Of a stretch of DNA of 64,000 nt, positions 30,137 through 38,831 are shown piece after piece (positions within the stretch are counted from its first letter, which is position 1; the number at the start of each line of letters is the position of its first letter). The translations under genes and the position numbers were made by a program. The DNA lies in contig BGKB01000187.1 of NCBI GenBank assembly GCA_003116975.1, forward strand, positions 1 to 64,000, in the 5' to 3' direction. Origin of the DNA: Aurantiochytrium sp. KH105 (taxonomy: Eukaryota > Sar > Bigyra > Thraustochytrida > Thraustochytriidae). Below the pieces are notes generated by a model. The model made no database searches, was not told the origin of the DNA, and saw only the letters and a program-made list of their open reading frames with translations.

Positions 30137-31099
30137 ATGCGACTGACTGCGCGGCCACGTGCCTTTGGTTCCGCAGTCGAGCGGGAAACGACGAAGGTCG
30201 CCGCTGCGGACGCGAACGCGCACGCTGCGCTGGGAGCAAGGAATGCTGGAGAGCACGCGGAGGACGTGACGCGGTCAAAACTAGACCGGCAGAGGAGAAC
30301 ATCTAGAGAGGTGGCGCGCCAGCGCAAATACAGACAGCCGAGGCAACCTCGCGCGCGTAGAACGCCACAAGCTAGCACAGCAATAGACGATGAGATTTCC
30401 GACGAAGAATTGGAGCGAGAGCTCGGCATAGCACCGCGCCGGCAACGTGGAATCCTTGGGAGACCACTCAAAACTTTAATGGCAAACAGCAAGCGTCGAA
30501 ACAAAGGCATACACATGAACATCGAAGAGGAGAGGCAAGGATATATACCCGAGTTCAGGCCGCCGCCGAGCCGTGCTGAGCGGGAGGAAATGATCGAGAA
30601 GTTTCTTTCCCGACTCGCGACATTTCAAGAAATCAAGCGCAAGAAGAACGCTCTCGATTCACAAATTGCAGAGGTGTTTGTCGACGGAGCCAGCGTCGAT
30701 GTGACGAGCGCTGCAGCAGCCCGTAGCAAGGCGGTGTCTTCCAAGTATAAGAGCGAGCGACTTGCGAGATGCCCGCACTGCTACGGGCCATCTGTTTGGT
30801 GCCCGTTCCACGCAACGAAGAGCCACAACGAGGCATCGAAATTTGAAAGTATTCCACCACCAAAGGTTGACATCCCTAAACCTGATGAAGACCTTATCTC
30901 AGCGGGAGACGCCAAGGACCATATGGCACCAGCACGCTCAATGCAGGCTCCGCCGTCACCGCCGACGGTGAAGAAACATAATGACTTATTACTGGCACAT
31001 GAACAAGACATGGATGAAGATGTAGGGGAAGATTCTTTCTTCATGTCACTCGATGATTTCCGAAACCAGCTAGGCCTAGGCCTACCGCAAGATAAATAA
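30137..31099 (+). CDS. Uncharacterised protein with C-x2-C / C-x2-H motif
   Basis: I do not recognise this 320-residue protein. The first 100 residues are Arg/Ala-rich. A conserved-looking central part (about residues 95-210) contains an acidic helix (DDEISDEELERELGI), a basic stretch and a charged coiled-coil-like helix around PPSRAEREEMIEKFLSRL. A compact C-x2-C-x6-C-x2-H motif (CPHC...CPFH, about residues 212-223) may bind one zinc ion. A proline-rich linker follows, and the tail ends in a short acidic and amphipathic helix. The frame opens 6 codons upstream at a TTG; the first ATG is 30137, but the Arg-rich N-terminus leaves the true start open. The stop codon overlaps a poly(A) signal. 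It converges on the SEL1L-like gene with only 54 bp between stops. Confidence 0.7.
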   Translation: MRLTARPRAFGSAVERETTKVAAADANAHAALGARNAGEHAEDVTRSKLDRQRRTSREVARQRKYRQPRQPRARRTPQASTAIDDEISDEELERELGIAPRRQRGILGRPLKTLMANSKRRNKGIHMNIEEERQGYIPEFRPPPSRAEREEMIEKFLSRLATFQEIKRKKNALDSQIAEVFVDGASVDVTSAAAARSKAVSSKYKSERLARCPHCYGPSVWCPFHATKSHNEASKFESIPPPKVDIPKPDEDLISAGDAKDHMAPARSMQAPPSPPTVKKHNDLLLAHEQDMDEDVGEDSFFMSLDDFRNQLGLGLPQDK

Positions 31100-31103
31100 T
31101 AAA
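31098..31103 (+). terminator. Poly(A) signal overlapping the stop codon
   Basis: AATAAA begins at the second base of the TAA stop, leaving almost no 3' UTR before the signal. Confidence 0.4.
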
Positions 31104-31153
31104 CAAAAGAAAAGATTCTGGTAGTTTTTTTTTGTTTCTTTTCACAGCTTACA

Positions 31154-33601
31154 TCAGTCCTGGTGTGGGTGTTGAACTGATGCCGCAGCGGCCTGACGAA
31201 GGCGCCTGTGTAAGGCCCTGCGCTGCTGATCGCGAGATCGAAGCATGAGAACAATGACCAGTAAAATGGAGAGAACAATGGCAACGACAGTATCGTCCTC
31301 AAGTTCCGCAAGCGTGGCCAGCGCATCAAAGGCTTGCGAGGACAGAGGCGCGGCAGGAGTTTCACCGTGCTGCGCAGCTTGTTGTGACGAAGACGAGGAC
31401 GTCGAGGCAGAAACTTCTGCTGTGTCTGGTGACGCCGAGGACGCACCATGGTGTGGCGCAGGGCTGCCTTGCAGAAAGGCGTACCATTGAGCGAGCGTTG
31501 GAACTACAGCTGGGAGATTTGTCGAACTCTCCCCAAAGACGATCGCACGATAGATTCGATGCATCCAGAGTCCACTAAGAGCCAATGAAACAGGGATCTT
31601 GGCGTCGGCGTCAGCAGTTTCTGCAAGGTCATAATAACGCTTTGCGAGATGAAAGTCCCGATCGAGGCCTATGCCGTGTTGATGCATAAAGCCAAGATTG
31701 AACATGGCCTGCGCATTGCGTCGTTTCGATGCCAATTTGTAATGAAAAGCAGCCAACTCAAAGTCTGGGCCATCCATACCCCCGAGTCCATAGTAATAGT
31801 AGTCACCAATTTTGAGGCGCGCATCGACGTTTTCCTGCTCGGCCGCGAGCTCGTAGAGACGCAGTGCGTCTAATGACCTGTTGGAGGGCTCTTTAAATCG
31901 TAGGAACTGGTCCACGATGTCAATAATATCTTGAATGACGGAAAGGGGGAAGGGAAGAACTCCTCCATGAGAGCCTGTCGAGAAGAAATCATTGACTTGT
32001 CCTGACGTTGCAGTCGATGACTGCTGCGCGGAAGGACTTTGTTTTACTAGGGAAGATGCACCCGGCCGCTGGACGCTACCGCGAATGTCGGCGCCATAGT
32101 CAAGTAGCCACGCAGCATTACTTTGTGCAACCTCATATCCGAGCTCGGACGCGACTAGATAAATGTGAAGAGCACTGTCAATGTCATCATACGAATTCCA
32201 GAGCACAAAAGCACGCGAGAGAAGCTGAACAGGATCACCACGCTCCGCGACCGCCTTGAAGAGATGCATGGCATTCTCACACTGGCGAGGCGTTCCAATG
32301 CCGTGGAGGTTCATTTGCGCAAGCTTGTGCATGGCCAGCGTATGCCCCTTTTGAACAGCCACTTGAAAGTAGTTGAGGGCCATTGGGTAATTCCTGCGAC
32401 GCGCCCCGGTGCCTGTGGCGAAAAGGGCACCAGCATTGTAAAGAGCTTCTGCGTTCCCCATTTCGGCAGCTTCCTCGAACAGCTTTGTGGCCCGCGAACG
32501 GTCTTGCTTCACGTGCAAGCCATAAAGGTACATGTACCCAAGGCCATTTTTGCCAGCGGCGGAGTGTGCTTCGGCCGCAGCGCTAAAGTTCTCATAGGCG
32601 GCCTTGAGGTCCCGCTCCACCGCCATGCCCTTGACGAGCATATGGCCAAGCGTCGCCTGCGCGAGCGGGTCTCCGCTCGCAGCAGCACGCCGGAAAAACA
32701 TGGCCGCGGTTTCATGGTCACGCTCGACGCCGCGCGCGCCGTAAAAGTAAATTTGGCCAAGCGCCACGAGCGCGGCAAGGTCTCCCTTCTCGGCGGCGTG
32801 CTTATAGTAGTCGACAATCTCTTCGTCTTCGCTGCGGACCGCGCGACGCCCGGTGTACGAGTGTGACTTTTGATCGAGGCTGAGGCGCTCGCGTTCATTG
32901 AGGGGGCCGACGCCATCGCTTTCGATTTGGTCAGCAGCCGTGTTAGCGGCAAGTTCGTAGTAGAGCACTGCTGTCTTGCAATCTCTGGGCACGCCGAGAC
33001 CAATGCTATGGCGAAAGCCAAGAGCCATTTGGGCGTGTATGCTGCCACCCACGGCGGCAAAGTAGTAGTGCAGCGCCATTTTCACTTGGTCTTGCTCGAC
33101 GCCTAGGGCGCCGGACGCATATAGAGTTCCCATGCGAAACTGCGCAGTCTCGTTGCCGAGCTCGGCGCCGAGCTCATACAGCTCGACAGCCCTTGTGCGG
33201 TTTAATAGGGGATGGTCTGCGTCACTGATGATGATGCGACCCGTGGCAAGTTTCCAGGGCCCTGACTGGTCTTCCTGCGCACTTCTCGTGGCATACGAGG
33301 GCCATACGTTTTCATATGCAATGGCAAGCTCTGTAGCTGCGGCGCCCCGTACAGCAGCAGGTAAGGAGGTATCGCTTGCCGTCTGTTCGAGAATCCTCGT
33401 GGTTTCGAGTACGGACTGCGCCTTGGCCCTTGCCGCCATGAATGTCTTTCGCGCGCTCGCCACAGCCGTCGACGCGAGCGGAGTTGCGGGGAATCTCGGC
33501 TCTTGCGTCTCACCTGCGCGAGTTGCTGCGGATGCTAGTAGAAGCAGCAAGCTCGTGAGGATCAGCTGCAGAACCGGCAGCAAGCTCGGCCTTGTGGTCA
33601 T
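31154..33601 (-). CDS. SEL1L: SEL1L/HRD3-like Sel1-repeat protein (ERAD)
   Basis: The 815-residue product has an N-terminal hydrophobic signal sequence (about residues 5-27) and then roughly ten Sel1-like repeats in two or three blocks. Typical units read A..YY..AA..G...A...LG..Y..G. A single C-terminal transmembrane helix (about 769-786, VVAIVLSILLVIVLM) is followed by a short basic tail. Signal sequence, lumenal Sel1 repeats and a C-terminal anchor are the architecture of SEL1L/Hrd3, the ER-membrane partner of the HRD1 ubiquitin ligase that recruits misfolded lumenal substrates for ER-associated degradation. Ser/Gly-rich linkers separate the last repeat block, as in animal SEL1L. The start codon is the first ATG after upstream stops. 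SEL1L assignment over another Sel1-repeat protein rests on topology and length. Confidence 0.82.
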   Translation of the reverse strand: MTTRPSLLPVLQLILTSLLLLLASAATRAGETQEPRFPATPLASTAVASARKTFMAARAKAQSVLETTRILEQTASDTSLPAAVRGAAATELAIAYENVWPSYATRSAQEDQSGPWKLATGRIIISDADHPLLNRTRAVELYELGAELGNETAQFRMGTLYASGALGVEQDQVKMALHYYFAAVGGSIHAQMALGFRHSIGLGVPRDCKTAVLYYELAANTAADQIESDGVGPLNERERLSLDQKSHSYTGRRAVRSEDEEIVDYYKHAAEKGDLAALVALGQIYFYGARGVERDHETAAMFFRRAAASGDPLAQATLGHMLVKGMAVERDLKAAYENFSAAAEAHSAAGKNGLGYMYLYGLHVKQDRSRATKLFEEAAEMGNAEALYNAGALFATGTGARRRNYPMALNYFQVAVQKGHTLAMHKLAQMNLHGIGTPRQCENAMHLFKAVAERGDPVQLLSRAFVLWNSYDDIDSALHIYLVASELGYEVAQSNAAWLLDYGADIRGSVQRPGASSLVKQSPSAQQSSTATSGQVNDFFSTGSHGGVLPFPLSVIQDIIDIVDQFLRFKEPSNRSLDALRLYELAAEQENVDARLKIGDYYYYGLGGMDGPDFELAAFHYKLASKRRNAQAMFNLGFMHQHGIGLDRDFHLAKRYYDLAETADADAKIPVSLALSGLWMHRIYRAIVFGESSTNLPAVVPTLAQWYAFLQGSPAPHHGASSASPDTAEVSASTSSSSSQQAAQHGETPAAPLSSQAFDALATLAELEDDTVVAIVLSILLVIVLMLRSRDQQRRALHRRLRQAAAASVQHPHQD

Positions 33602-34565
33602 CTTTAATCAATTTGTCAAGCGGATTTTTTGCTTCCGGCCCGCGAGGAGCCGTCGGCGCGTGGGAAGCCGCGCACAGAGCTTTACGCTAGCTCTGGGCGT
33701 GCGATCTGTACAAAGTGGCCCACGTTAGACACGCGCTCAGCCTTTGGGCCGCGCCTCCTACCCCGGGACGACGGGCGCGGCGTCGTCTCCCCCACGGTGC
33801 ACGTAGTATACGTATGTACTCTGCGCCGGAAGCCTCTACGAGCACGGCCGCGTGGCCTCGCCAGGTCTCCCTGACCAGGGTGATGGCGGCGCCGTCTTTC
33901 CGCCAATGGCAGCCGCCGCCGCCGCCGCCGCCGGGCTCCGCCGCGCGCCCTGCGCTCTGCCACGCCGAGACCTCGCGAGCGGAGTTCGCGCTTTGGTCCT
34001 TGCTCTCCTCGCGCGCAGTGCGTGAGTGAGTTGAGTGCCTCTTCTTCGCTCTGTGAGTTAGCCCGAGGCCGCGGGCTCCTCTGGATCTTGTGGAGCGCTG
34101 GGAACCTGCCCCGGTCCGCTGCGATGTCGCGCGCGAGAACGAGGCCCGGCGCTTCGTTACGCGGGACTTGAGACGACTTGCGCAGACGCGAGCCTTGGCG
34201 GGGCGAAGGGAGACGGCCCTCGAAGCCGGGGACGAGGCGGAGACTCGATTTGGAGCTGTACGGCTGCCACTGTGAGAGCCGTGGTGAGCAGTGGAAGCAG
34301 CGTTCTCATGCGCATGGTAAGGATAGTGTGTACCGGCGCCACCGACTGGCCCTGCTGCTGGAGAAAAGACGAGAGCAAGCAAAGCCCGAGCAGAGCGCGC
34401 GACGGGAGGAGAGGCGAGGGTTTAGCGAGGCCAGGCGAGGGTTTAGCGAGGCCGAGGTACGAGCTGTGCACGTATATTCGGGGGTTTTTCATCTAGACTC
34501 GTCTCTGTGTTTGTGACGCGCTGGCTCGCTGACTTGCTCGCTAGCTCCGTTTCTGAGGACGCACG
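33602..34565. other. Divergent intergenic region with possible small minus-strand gene
   Basis: This 964-bp region separates the divergently transcribed SEL1L-like and YchF genes and must hold both promoters. On the minus strand an ATG at 34315 opens a 52-codon frame (to 34157) beginning with a signal-peptide-like hydrophobic stretch (MRMRTLLPLLTTALTVAAV). Another minus-strand frame near 33690-33960 also looks mildly protein-like. Joining them would need introns I cannot place, so I do not annotate a gene. A GAGGGTTTAGCGAGGCC unit is tandemly repeated at about 34415-34455. Confidence 0.35.
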
Positions 34566-35705
34566 ATGGCGGGCGTCCGTGCGGCTTGCGGTATTGTGGG
34601 CTTGCCGAACGTGGGCAAATCAACGCTGTGCAACGCGCTCTCGCGCAGCGAAGTCGCTCTGGCCTCGAACTTTCCATTCTGCACGATTGAGCCTAATGTC
34701 GCGCGCGTGGCTGTGCCAGATCCGCGACTCGCGCGGCTGGCGGCGCTCGCCAAGTCGGAGCGCGTGGTGCCGCAAATGCTGGAGCTGCACGATATTGCGG
34801 GACTTATCAAGGGCGCGAGCGAGGGCGAAGGTCTGGGCAACAAGTTTTTGGCCAACATCCGCAGCGTTTCAATGATTGTGCACGTCCTTCGCTGCTTTCA
34901 CAATGTGGACATTCTGCACGTCAGCGCCGACGAGCGCGGGATCACCAACCCAGTCGACGACCTCGAGGTGGTGGAGACGGAGCTGATGCTCGCCGATTTA
35001 GCTTCCGTGGAGAAACGTTTGCAAAAGAAGAAAATCTCTCCGGGCGACAAGATCCTCTTGGAGGAAGTGCGAGACTGCCTTGCGGAAGGACGGCCTGCCC
35101 GTGATGTGCTCAAGGGCAAGGGACCCGACGCGGGGGAAAGCGTCGAAGCCGGAAAGGGTCTCACGCTGCGTCAGGAGCTACAACAGCAACTTCTTTCTTT
35201 CAAGCCAGTGCTTCCTGTTTGCAATGTGGATGAGGACACTGTGCGCGAGGGGCGAAACGAGATGACCGACATGGTCAAGGAGGTATTTAGTGGGCGCGGT
35301 GGAGTTGAGCCGGTTGTTCTTTGCGCCTCGTTGGAGGAAGAAGCGCTCTCATTATCGCCTGAGGAGCGCGATGAATACTTTGCCGAGTTCGGTCTGCGCG
35401 AGACGGGTCTCGACAAGGTTGCTAGCGGCGCGGCAAAGCTGCTGGATCTCGATGTGTTTTACACCGTGGGCCCGGCCGAAGCACACGCTTGGAGCATTCC
35501 CGTGGGCGCAACTGCGCAAGAAGCGGCAGGCAAGATCCACACGGACATGTCGCGCGGATTCATTGCCGCCGATACAATTGCGTACGATGACTTTGTCAAC
35601 CTCGGTGGCGAAAAGCAGGCCAAGGATGCTGGCAAGCTCCGCTCCGAGGGGCGCGACTACATTGTCCAGTCCGGCGACATCATGAACTTCAAGTTCAACG
35701 TGTAA
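34566..35705 (+). CDS. ychF: YchF/OLA1-type Obg-like ATPase, bacterial-like sequence type
   Basis: The 379-residue protein is a complete Obg-family P-loop ATPase. The G1 loop is GLPNVGKS (residues 11-18) and NFPFCTIEPN forms switch I. DIAGLIKGASEGEGLGNKF carries G3 and the family signature. The altered G4 NVDE (about N220) is the change that makes this subfamily prefer ATP. A helical coiled-coil insert and a C-terminal TGS domain (YTVGPAEAHAWS through the terminal FKFNV) complete it. YchF/OLA1 proteins bind ribosomes and act in translation and stress responses. Several diagnostic stretches (IEPN, GEGLGNKFLANIR, ADLASVEKRLQ) follow bacterial YchF rather than cytosolic eukaryotic OLA1, which has IDPN and GLGNAFLSHI. 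A role in mitochondria or a copy of bacterial origin is therefore possible, though no clear targeting presequence precedes the core. Start is the first ATG. Confidence 0.93.
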   Translation: MAGVRAACGIVGLPNVGKSTLCNALSRSEVALASNFPFCTIEPNVARVAVPDPRLARLAALAKSERVVPQMLELHDIAGLIKGASEGEGLGNKFLANIRSVSMIVHVLRCFHNVDILHVSADERGITNPVDDLEVVETELMLADLASVEKRLQKKKISPGDKILLEEVRDCLAEGRPARDVLKGKGPDAGESVEAGKGLTLRQELQQQLLSFKPVLPVCNVDEDTVREGRNEMTDMVKEVFSGRGGVEPVVLCASLEEEALSLSPEERDEYFAEFGLRETGLDKVASGAAKLLDLDVFYTVGPAEAHAWSIPVGATAQEAAGKIHTDMSRGFIAADTIAYDDFVNLGGEKQAKDAGKLRSEGRDYIVQSGDIMNFKFNV

Positions 35706-36174
35706 AAGCCAAATAGAATTGATCATGAGACTGTCACCGAGACCAATCTTGCATGAATGCATGCATGCATGCAATGCATACATTCATCTACCATCGCTTC
35801 GCCTTGTGTCCGCCTTGACCATTTTATCCTACAAGCTGGCTTTTGCGGGAATCCGCACCCGACGAAGGCTCTCTCGCACATCCTCCCCCTTTCAATTCTC
35901 GCCCTTGCAGCGCGTGCATACGAGCAAGAAAACCCGCGTCAAGCCGGCCGGCCTGCCGGCAAAAAGCGGCTACAAGCGGCTCAGCTGCAGCGGGCGGCTT
36001 TCTTCCAGTACAAAAGCGAGGATATCCGCGTTTATCTAGACGGTCTTTTTCCGAAGAAAAGAAAGAAAGTAAGAAACAAAGAAGGCGGAAAAAAGCAGCC
36101 AGATTGTCGTTCGATCTCTCTCTTTCTCTCTTTCTCTGTCTGTGTCTGTCTCCGGCAAACAGAGAAAGAGCCGC

Positions 36175-36226
36175 GTGCGTGCGTGCGTGCGTGCGTGCGA
36201 GCGAGCGAGCGAGCGAGCGCGCGCGC
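36175..36226. repeat. Compound GTGC/GAGC tetranucleotide repeat
   Basis: Tandem GTGC units switch to GAGC units, the same arrangement as at 3971-4001. Confidence 0.9.
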
Positions 36227-36612
36227 GTGCGCGCAAGCGGGAGAGCGCCCCCGCGGCCCCTCGCGCGCCGGCGGCCCCTTGCGCCCCCTCGTCTCCCGCG
36301 CCGCAGACGATCGGCCGGGCGGGGCCTCGCTCGGAAAGTGCTGCGAGCGAGGACCGGGCGCGGCTCATCCTCAGCGTCGGTCTCTCTCGTCCGTCTCGTC
36401 TCGTCTCGTCTGTCTGTCTGCTGCGGCGCCGGAGCCGCCACGGCGCGCCCGTCGCCCGCGAGCCGCGCGAAGCCGCAGCGCTCCACTGCACGCGCGCGCG
36501 CGCGAAGGCGAGGTCGCGAACACAGAGAAGCCGAAGAGCGCAGCCGGCGACGAAACGGAGAAAACCCGGAACGCGCGCCTCACTCTCCGGCCCGACGCCT
36601 TCGCTCTCTCGC

Positions 36613-36615
36613 AGC

Positions 36616-36664
<49 letters not shown>
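36613..36664. repeat. GCCA tetranucleotide repeat
   Basis: About twelve tandem copies of GCCA are present. The complementary GGCT repeat recurs at 39031-39056 and 40296-40322. Confidence 0.95.
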
Positions 36665-36665
<1 letters not shown>

Positions 36666-36953
36666 TAGCACCCTGCCCTCTCGCTAGACTTCCGTCGCTC
36701 ACTCTCTCGCTCGCTAGACTTCGTTGCCGCCGCCAGCTCGTCAGACCGTCGGCAAGAGGCGCAAAACAAATCAAAGCGTGAGCAACAAGAGCAAAGAGCA
36801 ATAGCTTGACCATCTCTTTGTTTACTCATTCCTTCACACGTTCACGCGCAATTCAAGTGGGCCATCGGTTGGGCGATCGGACTTTGACGAGTTCGTTGCT
36901 GCACAGAAAGTAGGAAACAGGTAGTGCAATCTCGAGCGCGTCCCGTCGAGACC

Positions 36954-38831
36954 ATGGACAGCGACGAGGAGTACTACTACTACAGCGACGAGGATCAGTA
37001 CATTGATGAAGATGATGGATCCGGCATGAAGCCCGAAGGACAACGAGGTGATAGCTCGAGCGCAAGCGCGCATGCGGACGAGTCCAAGGAAGCGACCGCG
37101 GAATACTCGCGCATGTCCGTGGACGAGGAGAACAAGAACTCAGAAAACCTCTTGCCAGGTAGCAGTAACAGCGGCAGGAGCGAAGGCAGCGCCTCCACCA
37201 GCGACAAGGTGCGCACCGCCGCGGCACAGCAAGACGAGTACACGGTCATGACGCCCGCAATGCTGCGCGCCGAGCAAGAGAAACTAATCAAGAACGTATC
37301 AGATGTTCTGGACACTTCGTACGACATAAGCAACGTGCTCCTGCTCCACTTTAAGTGGAACAAGGAGCGACTCTTTGATGCATATTATGCGGACCCGGAA
37401 AAGGCGTGTCGAGATGCTGGCGCCGTTCCGCTCGTCGAAAATGCACGCGTCGGCACGGATGCGGACGCAGCGGGCGGAAGCAAGGAACAAGGCGTGTTCA
37501 TGTGTCAGATTCTGTACATGGAGGTGCCTTACAAGTACACCTTTTCGCTGGGATGCTCGGGCGAAGATGGCACGGAGCACCGTTTCTCGCTGGACGCCTG
37601 GCAAAAGTACCTGTGCACCAAAGTTGGTGAGGGCAAGGACTGTATCTTTACGCGCTGCCCAGCAGACAAGTGCCAGGCAATGGTGAGCCCCAAGGTCTGG
37701 GAGGACATTCTCACACGCGAGCTGGATGAGCCTCTGGACGAAAAGACGAGGCAGCGTCACGCTGAGACCCTGCGGGTCTACCAGCGTCATCTGGCGACCT
37801 CGTTCGTGGACATTAACCGAAACATCAGATGGTGTCCTGGCAAGCACTGTGAGTGCGCTGTTCTCGCGTCCGGAGCGGTGAAAGAGGTGCGCTGCACAGG
37901 ATGCGACCAACTCTTTTGCTTCAAGTGCGGTGCAGATGCACATGCCCCTGTCTCTTGCAAGGGGCTCGCGGCTTGGCAGGAAAAGTGCCTCAACGAAAGT
38001 GAGACGGCGAACTGGATTTTGGCGCACACCAAGGTATGCCCCAAGTGCTCGACGCGCATCGAAAAGAACCAGGGCTGCAATCACATGACGTGCCGCATGT
38101 GCCGGCATGACTTTTGCTGGATTTGCCTGCAGCCCTGGAGCGAGCACGGCACGACCACCGGAGGATACTACAACTGCAACAAGTTCGAAGGGGGTACCTC
38201 TGACGGTAATGAGGACACGGCGGCGCGCGCCAAGAAGGAGCTCGATCGCTACTTGCACTACTACAAGCGGTTTGCCACGCACCAGCAGGCAGGCAAGTTC
38301 GCCACGGAACAACGCAAGCAGGCGGAGCAGCGCATGATTGACATGCAGAGCAAGGACCAGGAGCAGAGCTGGGTGGACGTTCAGTTCTTGCAGCAGGCCG
38401 TGGAGCAGCTCATTGAGTGCCGCCGCGTGCTCATGTATACATATGCCTTTGCCTACTTTCTACCCGATGGCGCCAAGAAGGAACTTTTTGAGTACAACCA
38501 AAGCATGTTGGAGCGCAACACGGAGCACCTGAGCGAGCTGAGCGAGATGGAACTTGGAAAGATGAACCGCTCTGAGGTGATCAATTACACGCGCGTTACG
38601 GGCAAGTTTCTTCGTTCTCTGCTTGAGCAGGTTGAAAGCGAAGGCCTCAGCATGGAGCTTCCGCGTGATGGCACAGCCCCTTCCTCCTCCTCCTCGTCGT
38701 CGTCATCGTCTGCGGGCGCCAACGCCAAGCGCGCTGGCTCGGGCGCTCCATCTGCCGGCAAGACTCAGGTGCGTAGCGGCACCACCTCGTCTGGGAGCAG
38801 GCCCAGCCGCACTACTTCTAGGCGTCGTTAA
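36954..38831 (+). CDS. Ariadne-family RBR E3 ubiquitin ligase with degenerate RING1
   Basis: The 625-residue protein has the Ariadne (ARIH1/ARI) layout. It begins with an acidic Tyr-rich N-terminus (DSDEEYYYYSDEDQY). A UBA-like helix (NVLLLHFKWNKERLFDAYY, about residues 127-145) follows, then RING1 (about 184-245), IBR (about 293-346) and RING2 (about 361-393). A C-terminal Ariadne helical region with the EQLIECRRVL.YTYAFAYF signature completes it. RBR ligases take ubiquitin from an E2 docked on RING1 onto a RING2 cysteine; that cysteine is C375 (QGCNHMTC). RING1 looks incomplete: where ARIH1 has CQIC the protein has CQIL, and the CGHKFCMQCW equivalent reads C..SGEDGTEHRFSLDAW, so three of eight zinc cysteines are missing. 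The frame opens 10 codons earlier on a non-ATG; the first ATG is 36954. A Ser-rich, basic tail follows the Ariadne domain. Confidence 0.93.
   Translation: MDSDEEYYYYSDEDQYIDEDDGSGMKPEGQRGDSSSASAHADESKEATAEYSRMSVDEENKNSENLLPGSSNSGRSEGSASTSDKVRTAAAQQDEYTVMTPAMLRAEQEKLIKNVSDVLDTSYDISNVLLLHFKWNKERLFDAYYADPEKACRDAGAVPLVENARVGTDADAAGGSKEQGVFMCQILYMEVPYKYTFSLGCSGEDGTEHRFSLDAWQKYLCTKVGEGKDCIFTRCPADKCQAMVSPKVWEDILTRELDEPLDEKTRQRHAETLRVYQRHLATSFVDINRNIRWCPGKHCECAVLASGAVKEVRCTGCDQLFCFKCGADAHAPVSCKGLAAWQEKCLNESETANWILAHTKVCPKCSTRIEKNQGCNHMTCRMCRHDFCWICLQPWSEHGTTTGGYYNCNKFEGGTSDGNEDTAARAKKELDRYLHYYKRFATHQQAGKFATEQRKQAEQRMIDMQSKDQEQSWVDVQFLQQAVEQLIECRRVLMYTYAFAYFLPDGAKKELFEYNQSMLERNTEHLSELSEMELGKMNRSEVINYTRVTGKFLRSLLEQVESEGLSMELPRDGTAPSSSSSSSSSSAGANAKRAGSGAPSAGKTQVRSGTTSSGSRPSRTTSRRR

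Larger units (their letters stand above)
35706..36953. other. Repeat-rich spacer upstream of the RBR ligase gene
   Basis: No gene is supported. An ATGC repeat (about 35753-35772) lies right after the YchF stop. Pyrimidine-rich TCTC stretches follow, then GTGC/GAGC (about 36175-36226), CGTCT (about 36389-36420) and GCCA (about 36613-36664) tandem repeats. Overlapping long frames on both strands here are repeat translations. The 3' part is presumably the ligase promoter and leader. Confidence 0.5.

Noticed and set aside
35757-36668. 303-codon plus-strand frame between YchF and the RBR ligase
   Set aside because: Made of ATGC, GAGC and GCCA repeat translations, with equally long frames on the other strand.
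4498-38831. Ubiquitin-related gene cluster (giant UBL protein, SEL1L, RBR ligase)
   Set aside because: Genes lie on both strands, are separately spaced and eukaryotic gene order is rarely functional; chance is the simpler view.
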